Below, piece by piece: positions 23,873-32,548 of a stretch of 64,000 nucleotides of DNA. Position 1 is the stretch's first letter; each line of letters opens with the position of its first letter. The stretch comes from Vescimonas sanitatis (GTDB lineage: Bacteria > Bacillota > Clostridia > Oscillospirales > Oscillospiraceae): assembly GCF_049060325.1 (NCBI RefSeq), contig NZ_JBMGPW010000001.1, positions 1 to 64,000 on the forward strand, written 5' to 3'. The notes beneath the pieces are model-generated. The model was not told the DNA's origin and ran no database searches. It was given only the letters and a program-made list of their open reading frames with translations. The position numbers were made by a program, and so were the translations under genes.

Positions 23873-23940
23873 ATTTAATTATCTCTATTCAAGAGAAAAA
23901 CAAAAAGTAAGACTTTCTAAAGCACAATTCATGCTAACGC

Positions 23941-24492
23941 TTGCAGACGGAGTTCCGGTACGAGGAAGACACGGAGTATTCCGAGCCGATGGCAAACTGG
24001 GTAGAGTTTGAAGTAAAAATGAATCTGCCGTATAAGGAGGCACAGCCCTCCGACCCAATCACCATACCGGAGCTTCAGGTGAATGCCATGTCTGGGGCAA
24101 TGGGTGAAACAGATGAAATCACGGCTTCCCCCTGCGCCTACTACTGGCAGGCCCCGGAACCGAATGAGGATGGAACCATGAGCTCCATCATTGGATGCGG
24201 GCCTGCGATCGGCGAAGAGACTTCTCTGCCGGAGATCACGGCAGCCGCCGAGGGACTGATTTCCCACAGAAAGTCAAACGAAATCTGGTTATATTTCGAG
24301 GTGCAGCCGGATACAGTGCGGATACAATGCGTCCCCCAAAACGGCGGTGAGGTTGAGACAATCACAGACATTCTTCCGTATGACGGAGGATGTGCGTTCG
24401 ATCTGAAAAGCGGCAGCTTTGTTTACCGTGTGATTGCAGAATGGGGCGATGGCAACCGTGTGGAATATGGCTTCATCGGGAAGTGGTTGTGA
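23941..24492 (+). pseudogene. 5'-truncated remnant of an unknown protein
   Basis: The open frame codes 183 residues beginning at a TTG without ribosome site, directly after an in-frame TAA at 23935-23937. The end (GGCAFDLKSGSFVYRVIAEW, then VEYGFIGKWL) looks like the C-terminal domain of an extracytoplasmic protein. The start seems to have been lost at an AT-rich junction around 23873-23940. It could be a complete protein using TTG, but nothing supports that start. Confidence 0.5.
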
Positions 24493-24522
24493 TCCTGCGG
24501 CAATCAGAATAAAGGACTGACT

Positions 24523-25194
24523 ATGATAAAGATACTATTGGTAGAAGACGATAAAATTATCGTTGCGAGCCTGAGCGAATATCTGAACAGTGAAGGGTAT
24601 CTTGTGCGAAGTGTATCCGGGCAGACGGCGGCCATGAAGCTGCTTGCGGAGGAAAAGGTGGATCTTGTGCTGTTGGATGTGTCTCTGGCGGAGGGCAATG
24701 GCTTCGCGGCGTGCAGAGCGATCAAATCGGAATTTGACTTGCCCGTTATTTTCCTTACCGCGTCAGGCGACGAGTTCAGCACCGTTACGGGCTTCGATCT
24801 GGGCGCCGACGATTACATTCCAAAGCCGTTTCGCCCGCGAGAGCTTATCTCCCGCATCCGAAATGTGCTCCGACTCACCGGCAGCATGGGCAAAACGGTG
24901 AAGCTCGGTGATGTGGTGGTGGACACCGAAAAGGGCACGGCGATGAAGAACAGCAGGGATCTGTTCCTCTCAGCACTGGAATACCGCCTTCTGCTGTTTT
25001 TCATCAACAATCGGGGAATCGTGCTTACCCGTGAGCGGCTTCTTGACGCCATCTGGGATGTTGCCGGCGAGTATGTCAATGACAATACGCTGACGGTGTA
25101 CATCAAGCGGCTGCGGGAGAAGATTGAGGATGACCCTGCCGACCCGAAGATCATTCTGACGGTTCGCGGGACAGGATATAAGGTGGACGCATGA
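24523..25194 (+). CDS. OmpR/PhoB-type response regulator
   Basis: A 223-residue regulator. The receiver domain has the acidic pair VEDD, phospho-acceptor D52 in LLDVSL, the Thr in FLTAS and Lys in IPKPF. The winged-helix output domain ends with TLTVYIKRLREKIEDD and VRGTGYKVDA. AAAGGA precedes ATG 24523. It overlaps the histidine kinase gene (ATGA) and is followed by an ABC transporter, the layout of Bce- or Vnc-type antimicrobial peptide sensing systems. It probably binds the repeats at 26230-26257. Confidence 0.93.
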   Translation: MIKILLVEDDKIIVASLSEYLNSEGYLVRSVSGQTAAMKLLAEEKVDLVLLDVSLAEGNGFAACRAIKSEFDLPVIFLTASGDEFSTVTGFDLGADDYIPKPFRPRELISRIRNVLRLTGSMGKTVKLGDVVVDTEKGTAMKNSRDLFLSALEYRLLLFFINNRGIVLTRERLLDAIWDVAGEYVNDNTLTVYIKRLREKIEDDPADPKIILTVRGTGYKVDA

Positions 25195-26195
25195 TCAAGC
25201 TGCTGAAAAACAAAGAGGTGCGAAAGGCACTGCTGTGGCAGCTGCTGCTCTCCGCAGCCGCCTGCGCCGTCTGCTTTTTCTTCGACATTCACGCCGGACT
25301 GACAGCCGCAGGGCTTTCTCTGCTCCTCATGCTGATCTACTGCGTCAGTACATACAGGAGGTATCAAAGCATTGCCGCTTTGGCAGGCGATATCAATCAG
25401 ATCCTGCACGGCGATCATGCAATCGATTTTGACAGCTATTCGGAGGGCGAGCTGAGCATCCTCCACAGTGAGATCTATAAGATGACCATACGCCTGCGTG
25501 AACAGCAGCAAACGCTGACAAGGGAAAAGGCGTATCTTGCCGACTCCATCGCAGATATCTCTCACCAGATCCGCACGCCCCTGACCTCTATCAATCTGCT
25601 GATTGGACTGCTGTCGGAGCCGAAGCTGACCGACGCGCGCAGGCAGCAGCTGATCCATGAGCTCTACGAACTGCTCTCCCGCATCGACTGGCTGATCACC
25701 ACGCTGCTGAAGATCTCACGGCTGGACGCCGGCACGGTGCAGTTCAAGCAGGAGCAGGTCAGTCTGGAGGAACTGCTCAAAAAGTCCTGTGTGACCCTGC
25801 TCATTCCCATGGAGCTGCGCGGGCAGGAGCTGCTCATCCATGCGGACGGAGCTTTCCATGGAGATTTCTCATGGACCTGCGAGGCCATCGGCAATATTGT
25901 GAAGAACTGCATGGAACACACCCCCGAGGGCGGCAGGATTGAGATCGAGGCAACCGAAAACGCCCTGTTTTCCGAAATTATAATTAAAGACAACGGCACG
26001 GGCATTTCTCCGGAGGATCTGCCCCACATCTTTGAGCGCTTCTATAAGGGCAAGGATTCCGACGGCAAAAGCTTTGGGATCGGGCTTGCCTTATCACGCA
26101 TGATCATAACCGGTCAGGGAGGAACAGTAAAGGCAGAGAACCGCAAGCCCGTAGGAGCCATGTTCACCATCCGCTTTTATAAGGGAACCGTCTGA
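25191..26195 (+). CDS. Intramembrane-sensing histidine kinase
   Basis: A 334-residue kinase. Two transmembrane helices (about 14-32 and 36-54) are joined by a very short loop, so it has no extracellular sensor domain; in Bce-type systems such kinases read the state of the transporter. The DHp helix has DISHQIRTPLTS with phospho-acceptor H125. The ATP-binding domain has NIVKNCMEHT (N box), DNGTGISPEDL (G1), FERFYKG (F box) and FGIGLALS (G2). Its stop codon lies within a terminator hairpin. Confidence 0.93.
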   Translation: MIKLLKNKEVRKALLWQLLLSAAACAVCFFFDIHAGLTAAGLSLLLMLIYCVSTYRRYQSIAALAGDINQILHGDHAIDFDSYSEGELSILHSEIYKMTIRLREQQQTLTREKAYLADSIADISHQIRTPLTSINLLIGLLSEPKLTDARRQQLIHELYELLSRIDWLITTLLKISRLDAGTVQFKQEQVSLEELLKKSCVTLLIPMELRGQELLIHADGAFHGDFSWTCEAIGNIVKNCMEHTPEGGRIEIEATENALFSEIIIKDNGTGISPEDLPHIFERFYKGKDSDGKSFGIGLALSRMIITGQGGTVKAENRKPVGAMFTIRFYKGTV

Positions 26196-26213
26196 CCGGC
26201 GGCTCCCTTTTTT
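26181..26213 (+). terminator. Terminator between kinase and transporter genes
   Basis: AAGGGAACCG (26181-26190) pairs with CGGCTCCCTT (26200-26209) with one mismatch, followed by a T-run to 26213. The kinase stop codon is in the loop, so the transporter needs its own promoter. Confidence 0.75.
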
Positions 26214-26218
26214 ACTAA

Positions 26219-26272
26219 GTGACGGATCCGTCACCTGAAAGTCACCGCCGTGTCACCTTGACAAAATAGAAT
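26219..26272 (+). promoter_or_regulatory. Response-regulator-controlled promoter of the ABC transporter
   Basis: GTCACC occurs at 26230, 26241 and 26252, exactly 11 bases apart, as in OmpR/PhoB boxes. The first copy is part of a perfect 16-base palindrome GTGACGGATCCGTCAC (26219-26234). TAGAAT (26267-26272) is the likely -10 box, with no good -35 box, which fits an activator-dependent promoter. Confidence 0.7.
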
Positions 26273-26304
26273 GGGGGTGTAAAAAGCGAAAGGAGTATCC
26301 CGAT

Positions 26305-26988
26305 ATGGAGATTTTGAGAGTGGAAAACCTGACAAAGGTATATGGCAAGGGCGAGAACGAGGTGCGGGCACTGGACGGTGTTTCCTTTTCGGTGGAGAAG
26401 GGAGAGTTTGTCGCCGTGATCGGCCCCTCCGGCTCGGGCAAATCCACATTGCTTCACATCCTCGGCGGCGTAGACCGGCCTACAGGCGGCAAGGTATTTA
26501 TGGACGGCAAGGATGTGTATGCGCAGAACGAGGAACAGCTTGCCATCTTCCGCCGCCGTCAGGTGGGACTGATCTATCAGTTTTACAATCTCATTCCGGT
26601 GCTCAATGTAACGGAAAACATCACTCTCCCTGTCCTGATGGACGGGCAGAAGGTCAATCAAAATCGACTGGCTGAGCTGATGACCACTCTGAAGCTTACC
26701 GGCCGGGAGAACCACCTGCCGAACCAACTCTCCGGCGGCCAGCAGCAGCGGGTGTCCATCGGTCGGGCTCTGATGAATGCGCCTGCGGTGGTGCTTGCCG
26801 ACGAGCCCACCGGAAATCTTGACTCCAAAAGCAGCCGGGAGATCGTGGAGCTGCTGAAGGTTTCCAACGAAAAATACGGGCAGACCCTTATTGTCATCAC
26901 CCACGATGAGAGCATCGCACTGCAGGCGGATCGAATCCTTTCCATTGAGGACGGGAAAATCACCAGAGACGAGGTGATCCGCAGATGA
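26305..26988 (+). CDS. ABC transporter ATP-binding protein (MacB/LolD/Bce type)
   Basis: A 227-residue ATPase. Walker A is GPSGSGKST (40-48), the signature is LSGGQQQR (from 142), Walker B is VVLADEPTGNLD (D166-E167) and the switch His is in VITHDES. Proteins of this size with the NEVRALDGVSF start pair with FtsX-type permeases and move substrates at the membrane by mechanotransmission rather than classical transport. AAAGGAG precedes ATG 26305. It overlaps the permease gene by four bases. Confidence 0.95.
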   Translation: MEILRVENLTKVYGKGENEVRALDGVSFSVEKGEFVAVIGPSGSGKSTLLHILGGVDRPTGGKVFMDGKDVYAQNEEQLAIFRRRQVGLIYQFYNLIPVLNVTENITLPVLMDGQKVNQNRLAELMTTLKLTGRENHLPNQLSGGQQQRVSIGRALMNAPAVVLADEPTGNLDSKSSREIVELLKVSNEKYGQTLIVITHDESIALQADRILSIEDGKITRDEVIRR

Positions 26989-29711
26989 ATGTTTTCAACA
27001 AGGTAACCTTAGAGAGCCTGAAGAAAAACAGGACGAGAACCATCGTCACGATCATCGGCATTATGCTCTCGGCGGCGATGATCTGTGCGTCCACGACCCT
27101 TGTCTCCAGTATGCAGAATTTCGTGCTGCGTTGTGCGATCCACATCGACGGGGACTGGTACGGAGCGGTTTATGACGCCGCATATAAGGACTATGAGGAC
27201 ATCCGCGATTCCGACAGGGTTTCCTCCGCAGCCTACGCGCAGGTTCTGGGTTACGCGAAGATCGACAGCGCCAACGAGCGCAAGCCCTATCTGTATGTGC
27301 TTGGCGGCGATGTGGCCTCCGGCTATTTTAAGACAATGCCGGTGCATCTCATTTTAGGTACGCTGCCGAAGGACTCCACGGAAATTATTCTGCCGGAGCA
27401 CCTGACATCAAACGGCAAGGTGAATTATAAGCTCGGCGACACCGTCACGCTTGATGTGGGTGACAGGACACTTGACGGCCGGAGGCTGGGACAGGACACG
27501 CCCGTATACGCCTATGACAGCGAAACGCAGGTGGAGATTATGAGCGGCGAAAGGCTCGAAAACACCGAACCAAGAACCTATACGGTGGTCGGCATCTATG
27601 AAAGGCCTACCTTTGAGGACTATTCCGCGCCCGGGTACACAGCGCTTACGGCAGCGGACACCAAATCCGCCGATCAGGCTCCGATTCATTGTTATTTCAA
27701 GCTGCACAAGCCCGCCGGGGTGTATGACTTCATGAAGGAAATGGGCTATACGCAAGAGTATCGCTATGCCTACAATACAAAGGTCCTGCTGTATTCCGGC
27801 ACGGCTCCGTTCGATTCCTTCCTTACCGCGTTTTACAGTCTTGCCGCCATCATCATCGCGCTGATCGTGTTCGGCTCTGTATCGCTTATCTATAACGCAT
27901 TCTCCATCTCCGTCTCGGAGCGGACAAGGCAATTCGGCCTGCTGTCCTCGGTGGGCGCCACCAGAAAGCAGCTTCGAAGAATGGTGCTGTTTGAGGCGCT
28001 GGCGGTCAGCATTGTCGGCATCCCGCTGGGCATTCTGGTGGGCATCGGCGGTATCGGCATAACGCTGCTTCTGATCGGAGATAAATTTATCTCCATTGTC
28101 CGTGTGGACATTCCCATGCGGCTCTGTGTTTCGTGGCAGGCTGTCGTCATTGCTGCGGTCATTGCACTTGTCACGGTTCTGATCTCGGCATGGATTCCCT
28201 CAAAAAGGGCAACCAGAGTTTCCGCCGTGGAGGCGATCCGCCAGAGCATGGACATCAAGGTAAGCGGCAGACCCGTCCGAACCTCAAAGCTCGCCTACAA
28301 GCTGTTCGGACTCCCCGGCGTCCTTGCCGGCAAGCACTATAAGCGCAACCGGAAAAAATACAGAACCACCGTCGTCAGTCTCTTTATGAGCATCGTCCTC
28401 TTTGTTTCGGCGGCGGCCTTCACCGACTACATGATGGAATCCGCCGAGGGAGGGCTGGCCTCCGATCAATTCGACCTGATCTACGCGGCGGAGTCGGACG
28501 CTTCCGCCGCCATGACGCCAGATGCGCTTCTGGAGCTGCTTTTCTCCGAGCCGAATGTCACCGGAGGTACCTATACCAAGAAACAGTTTTTGCAGGGCGA
28601 TATCTCCCGCGAATATGTCACGGCAATGTTTGCCGGCCGTTTTGCCGACCTCGGCATGGAGCGTGAGGACGCAGCGCCGAAGGATCTTGGCATCTCCGGT
28701 TATCTGTACTTTGTTGCGGACACCGAGTTCAACAGGTTACTGGAAAAGTACAACCTGAAGGAAGCGGATTACTATGACCGGGACAACCCCCTGGGCATCG
28801 CGCTTGACCGTAATATTGAGTTTGACCGCCGGCTTGAGAAGTATGTCACGCTGGACTCGCTCCAGGGCGATGGGTGCGTGATTGAGGGCCTTTACTATGT
28901 AGAGATCGACGGATATTACAGAAAAGACAGCCGGATCGATGAGAACGGCAATAAGGTCGTCCTCTATCAAAACAGAGACAACGAGAACGACATCATCGAG
29001 CTGCCCTATGAGGAATCCTTTGCAAAGTACACGCTGCGGTCCGAAAAAACCATTGAGGAGGCTCCGTTCTTTGTCAGCCGCAGCACGCCGGTGGCCATCA
29101 ATATGATCTATCCGCACAGCATGCTGGAGAGCGTGATTCCCGAGGCGGCGCTGAATCAATTCCGTAATACAGAGTATTTCCTCACATCGAGCAATCACGC
29201 CGCGAGCTTTGAAAATCTGGCGACCATGCTGACGGAAAACGGTCTCAGCAGCCGGCAGCTCTTCGACTACGCCGCAAACGCCGAGACAAACCGGAATGTC
29301 ATAACCATTATCCGGGTATTTGCCTACGGCTTTATCGTGCTGATCTCCCTGATTGCCGCGGCCAATGTGTTCAATACGATTTCCACGAATATCAGCCTGC
29401 GCCGCCGTGAGTTTGCCATGCTGAAATCGGTGGGCATGACGCAGAAGGGCTTTCGCAGGATGATGAACTGCGAGTGCCCGCTGTACGGCTCCAAGGCACT
29501 GCTTCTTGGTTTGCCGGTGTCCTGCGGCATTACATATCTCATCTACCGCGCAGTCACAACGGCCTATGAAACCTCCTTCCATCTGCCGTGGGCGGCCATC
29601 GGCATCGCCGTACTGAGCGTATTTCTGGTCGTATTCGCCACCATGATATACGCAATGAGGAAAGCGAAAAAGGACAATCCCATCGACGCCTTGAAAAACG
29701 AGAATCTGTAA
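26985..29711 (+). CDS. FtsX-domain ABC permease (two FtsX modules)
   Basis: A 908-residue permease. An N-terminal helix (about 19-40) is followed by an extracellular region, three helices with FTSVGAT-type sequence (SSVGATRKQLRRM) near 275-405, a fifth helix near 460, a large extracellular region (about 480-750), and three C-terminal helices with LKSVGMTQKGFRRMM. The two FtsX domains and the large loop fit antimicrobial-peptide resistance or lipoprotein-type transporters. Partner of the preceding ATPase; likely regulated by the adjacent two-component system. Confidence 0.92.
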   Translation: MNVFNKVTLESLKKNRTRTIVTIIGIMLSAAMICASTTLVSSMQNFVLRCAIHIDGDWYGAVYDAAYKDYEDIRDSDRVSSAAYAQVLGYAKIDSANERKPYLYVLGGDVASGYFKTMPVHLILGTLPKDSTEIILPEHLTSNGKVNYKLGDTVTLDVGDRTLDGRRLGQDTPVYAYDSETQVEIMSGERLENTEPRTYTVVGIYERPTFEDYSAPGYTALTAADTKSADQAPIHCYFKLHKPAGVYDFMKEMGYTQEYRYAYNTKVLLYSGTAPFDSFLTAFYSLAAIIIALIVFGSVSLIYNAFSISVSERTRQFGLLSSVGATRKQLRRMVLFEALAVSIVGIPLGILVGIGGIGITLLLIGDKFISIVRVDIPMRLCVSWQAVVIAAVIALVTVLISAWIPSKRATRVSAVEAIRQSMDIKVSGRPVRTSKLAYKLFGLPGVLAGKHYKRNRKKYRTTVVSLFMSIVLFVSAAAFTDYMMESAEGGLASDQFDLIYAAESDASAAMTPDALLELLFSEPNVTGGTYTKKQFLQGDISREYVTAMFAGRFADLGMEREDAAPKDLGISGYLYFVADTEFNRLLEKYNLKEADYYDRDNPLGIALDRNIEFDRRLEKYVTLDSLQGDGCVIEGLYYVEIDGYYRKDSRIDENGNKVVLYQNRDNENDIIELPYEESFAKYTLRSEKTIEEAPFFVSRSTPVAINMIYPHSMLESVIPEAALNQFRNTEYFLTSSNHAASFENLATMLTENGLSSRQLFDYAANAETNRNVITIIRVFAYGFIVLISLIAAANVFNTISTNISLRRREFAMLKSVGMTQKGFRRMMNCECPLYGSKALLLGLPVSCGITYLIYRAVTTAYETSFHLPWAAIGIAVLSVFLVVFATMIYAMRKAKKDNPIDALKNENL

Positions 29712-29724
29712 GGAGGAAAAGAAT

Positions 29725-30225
29725 ATGCACAACAATGAAGCAACCGCACATGGGAAACTCAACTTGAAATCCCTGCCGATCTGCTGGCTGATCATTCTCG
29801 GCGGATACCTTTTGATCCGTATGGTCTTTCTTGTATTCGGGCTGCAGCTGCACCTGACCGCTCAGGGCATCTGCCTTGCGCTGCTGCCGTACTGCTTTGG
29901 GGCGCTGTATCTATGGAGGTGCTGCAAGAATCGGGAACCGCTGTTTTACGCGCTTGGTATTCTGCTCCCGGCTATTGTCGAGAAGCTGACGCTGTATTTC
30001 CTCGGAGCGTATCTATGCGGGGTCAGTCCGTTCCGTGTCACGGCAGTCATGGAGGCAATTGGAACGATTGAGCCGTATGCGGTGCTCTTTACACGGATGC
30101 CCATGCGGTATGCAGTCAATCTGCTGTTCTTTAACTGGATATACATTCTTTGCGGCATCGCCTTCTCTGCACTCTGCTTTTTGGGCTTGTCTCTCTTTCA
30201 AAAGCGGGTGGGGGATGAACCATAG
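29725..30225 (+). CDS. Polytopic membrane protein of unknown function
   Basis: A 166-residue protein with about four hydrophobic segments (roughly 17-40, 43-62, 70-95 and 130-152). AGGAGG precedes ATG 29725 by 9 bases and the gene follows the permease by 13 bases, so it belongs to the transporter operon. I see no family motif. It may be an accessory membrane subunit. About 50 bases after its stop the opposite-strand truncated BlaR1 gene ends, which looks like a rearrangement junction. Confidence 0.75.
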   Translation: MHNNEATAHGKLNLKSLPICWLIILGGYLLIRMVFLVFGLQLHLTAQGICLALLPYCFGALYLWRCCKNREPLFYALGILLPAIVEKLTLYFLGAYLCGVSPFRVTAVMEAIGTIEPYAVLFTRMPMRYAVNLLFFNWIYILCGIAFSALCFLGLSLFQKRVGDEP

Positions 30226-30278
30226 GCAAGATATAGGGGCGGCAAAATGTTATCAGGGCAATATGCGACCTCTTGCTG

Positions 30279-31187
30279 TCACAGTGTTTGCGAGTAAGTT
30301 AAGAAGGAGTTGTTGATGCGTCCCTTGGTGTCACCCTCGCCAAAGGCCAGAGGAGTACCGGCGATGATACGCCGCCCGGTGGCCAGAGTCAGAAGCGAAG
30401 CAGAATAGTCCGCACGAACATCGCCGCCGACTTTGTGGATTACGGCTTCGTCGCAGCTCATTTCCATATCCTTGCTTGCCAGTATAAACGCTGCCCAGAC
30501 AAGAGGGTTGAACCAATGAATGGCCAAAGCAAAAAACGCCAGTGCTTTCATAACATGGTCGAGTCGTTTGATGTGGTGCTGCTCATGGAGGATGATATAC
30601 TCCTGCTCCTTGTCGCTCAAATTGCAGGGTAGATAGATTTTCGGACGGAACAGGCCGACCACAAAGGGAGACTTGATATCGTCTGCGATGAATATATTGT
30701 CTCGAAGAGGAACAACCACCGACAGTTTACGCCGCAGCCGGATGTAGGAGACAATACTGTAGATTACCATGACCAACACGCCAATCATCCAAACATAGGT
30801 AGCAATGGACATTGGAGCTTCGAGCGGGTCGGCAACCAACTGTTCCCGTCCTTGCGGTAATGCCTCGTTGATCGCATCACTGATGCCCGGAACAGGCCGC
30901 GCAACAGAGGGATACTCTGTGTGAACAATGTTGCTCGGCACATATTCGATGACGCTGGTAATTGTTCCAGACTCTTGGGCTGGGGCATCGAAAAGATTGT
31001 AAACGGAAAAGCTTGAACCAATCGACACCGGACACAGGAGACGAAACAGGACCACGCCCCACAGCGCATAGGAAATGACCTTGGGTGCTTTTTTCAGAAG
31101 AAGGCGCAGCAGGATTACAAATACAATAGCCACGCTTGCCGTCAGGCTCATGTTGAATAGCTTGGGCATGAATGTATAAAAGAACAT
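30279..31187 (-). pseudogene. BlaR1-like M56 metallopeptidase, 3'-truncated
   Basis: 302 residues remain of a BlaR1/MecR1-type sensor protease. Membrane helices lie near 13-30, 36-52, 125-145 and 215-235, with the zinc site HEQHH (H201, E202, H205) and later AFILASKDMEMSCDEAVI. The family continues after LAFGEGDTKGRI with more sequence, usually a sensor domain; here only a foreign tail of about ten residues follows before the stop. The break is near 30316. The peptidase part is intact and might still cut the BlaI repressor encoded just upstream on the same strand. Confidence 0.8.
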
Positions 31188-31191
31188 AGGG

Positions 31192-31551
31192 TCACCTCCT
31201 CATTCCATCAATGACCTTCTGCAGCTCGTCGATCTCCTGGTCAGTGAGTTTTTTCCGTGTCCCGAATGCAGCGAGGAACGCAGGCAGAGAACCACCAAAG
31301 GTTTCCTCCACATACTGCTCACTATGTCGGGCGTAGTATTCCTCCCGTGAGATCAGCGAAGTAACAGTGCCATCTTCATTCTTAAACAAGCCACGCTCAC
31401 ACAGGCGTCGCAAAACAGTGTGAGAAGTGCTTTTCTTCCAGTTAAATTCTTCTGCGCCGATCTTGGCCATTTGACCGGATGTGATCGGCTCCCGTTCCCA
31501 GATAATATCGGCAAACCGGGCCTCGGCAGTTCCCATTTTCAAATCAGACAT
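31192..31551 (-). CDS. BlaI/MecI-family repressor
   Basis: A 119-residue winged-helix repressor. I start it at 31551 (GGAGG nine bases upstream) rather than at an upstream in-frame start. The N-terminal domain has AEARFADIIWEREPITSGQM and WKKSTSHTVLRRLCERGLF (recognition helix). The C-terminal dimerisation part contains the region cut by BlaR1-type proteases. It ends four bases before the BlaR1-like gene begins. Two dyads directly upstream are its probable operators. Confidence 0.92.
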   Translation of the reverse strand: MSDLKMGTAEARFADIIWEREPITSGQMAKIGAEEFNWKKSTSHTVLRRLCERGLFKNEDGTVTSLISREEYYARHSEQYVEETFGGSLPAFLAAFGTRKKLTDQEIDELQKVIDGMRR

Positions 31552-31569
31552 TAAAGCGCACCTCCGTGT

Positions 31570-31606
31570 TACAGCTTGTAGCGCCACTTATATACTACAG
31601 CTTGTA
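31570..31606 (-). promoter_or_regulatory. Two BlaI-type operators
   Basis: TACAGCTTGTA occurs identically at 31570-31580 and 31596-31606, centres 26 bases apart. TACA-N-TGTA is the known BlaI/MecI recognition pattern. The pair lies right upstream of the repressor gene, so autoregulation is likely. Confidence 0.8.
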
Positions 31607-31654
31607 ACACGAAAAGTCAATATGGCAGAGCCAATGTTCATAAAAGCTTCAAAA

Positions 31655-31690
31655 GTGAAAGTGCGCCGGTTGTCCGACGCACTTTCTTGT
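31655..31690 (-). terminator. Terminator after the YwaF-like gene
   Basis: GAAAGTGCG (31657-31665) pairs with CGCACTTTC (31678-31686). On the minus strand the stem is followed by ACTTTTG. It lies just downstream of the minus-strand gene ending at 31694. Confidence 0.6.
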
Positions 31691-31693
31691 TTC

Positions 31694-32494
31694 TCATACC
31701 TTTGATTGCAGTCGCTTCCTGCGGCTCGGCAGTTCCTTGTTATGCAGCCAGTAGATCAAGACGAACAGCAGATAGGCTCCCAGACATACTGCGAATATGT
31801 AAATGGGTGTGTTGACATACCAACCGAACCATTCGGAGAACTGTTTGAACACAATGATGGGAGAATTACCAGGGCCAACGAAGAACATATTCATATCTCT
31901 GCCGATTCCAAACTGCACGATGCAGTTCAGGGCAAGGGCCACGCCGCAGAGAAGGGTGAAGATCCAAGTCGCAGAAGCATAGTCGCTCTTCTGGTTGCCG
32001 CCTCGCTTGGACACGCAGAGGAACAGTCCCACAAACACCAACAGCATGTGCCACACGCAAGAGTGGGCGGTAAGGAACAGGTGGCCATGAAGCAGGCCGG
32101 ACGGCTCGGTAAAGGCAATGGCTCCTCCCAAGAGATTATACAGCACCATGAAGCTATGCAATGCCCGACGCAGTTTTCCCAGCTTCAACCAAGGAACAAT
32201 CAGGCACAGATACATTGGGATGCTGCACAACTGGAATGGGAACTCGCCCCAGTGATAGGTGCCGTCCGCGATCACATAGTAGCAGAAGAATTGCTTAAAT
32301 ACTTCCGACAGCGTCAATACCAAACCGCAGGCAAACAGGATATGACATGCTGTTTTGTCGCTGACATTCCGCAGCTTCCATGCCGAGAAACCGCAGACAG
32401 CAAAGCCAATCAGGGTAAACAGAATATGTAATGCACCGTAGGCCGGTGGCGGCTCCATGGGCCAGGAAATAGATTCAAAAAAGGTTGCTAACAT
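31694..32494 (-). CDS. YwaF/TMEM164-like integral membrane protein
   Basis: A 266-residue protein with about seven transmembrane helices. Conserved-looking features are FFCYYVIADGTYHWGEFPFQ with LCSIPMYLCLI, HSFMVLYNLLGG and HGHLFLTAHSCVWHMLL; these match the TIGR02206/YwaF group. The His and Cys residues within helices are compatible with an acyltransferase role as proposed for the TMEM164 relatives; this is not proven for bacteria. It stands between a BlaI/BlaR1 pair and a VanRS-like pair, all on the minus strand. Confidence 0.85.
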   Translation of the reverse strand: MLATFFESISWPMEPPPAYGALHILFTLIGFAVCGFSAWKLRNVSDKTACHILFACGLVLTLSEVFKQFFCYYVIADGTYHWGEFPFQLCSIPMYLCLIVPWLKLGKLRRALHSFMVLYNLLGGAIAFTEPSGLLHGHLFLTAHSCVWHMLLVFVGLFLCVSKRGGNQKSDYASATWIFTLLCGVALALNCIVQFGIGRDMNMFFVGPGNSPIIVFKQFSEWFGWYVNTPIYIFAVCLGAYLLFVLIYWLHNKELPSRRKRLQSKV

Positions 32495-32548
32495 TTGCTT
32501 TGGGACATCTTCTTTCTTTGGAAACGCACGGGTGTGGATTGCTTCTTT

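Noticed and set aside
28737..29795. Minus-strand open frame of 352 codons within the FtsX permease
   Set aside because: His- and Arg-rich antisense frame without start signal; the permease reading is strongly supported.
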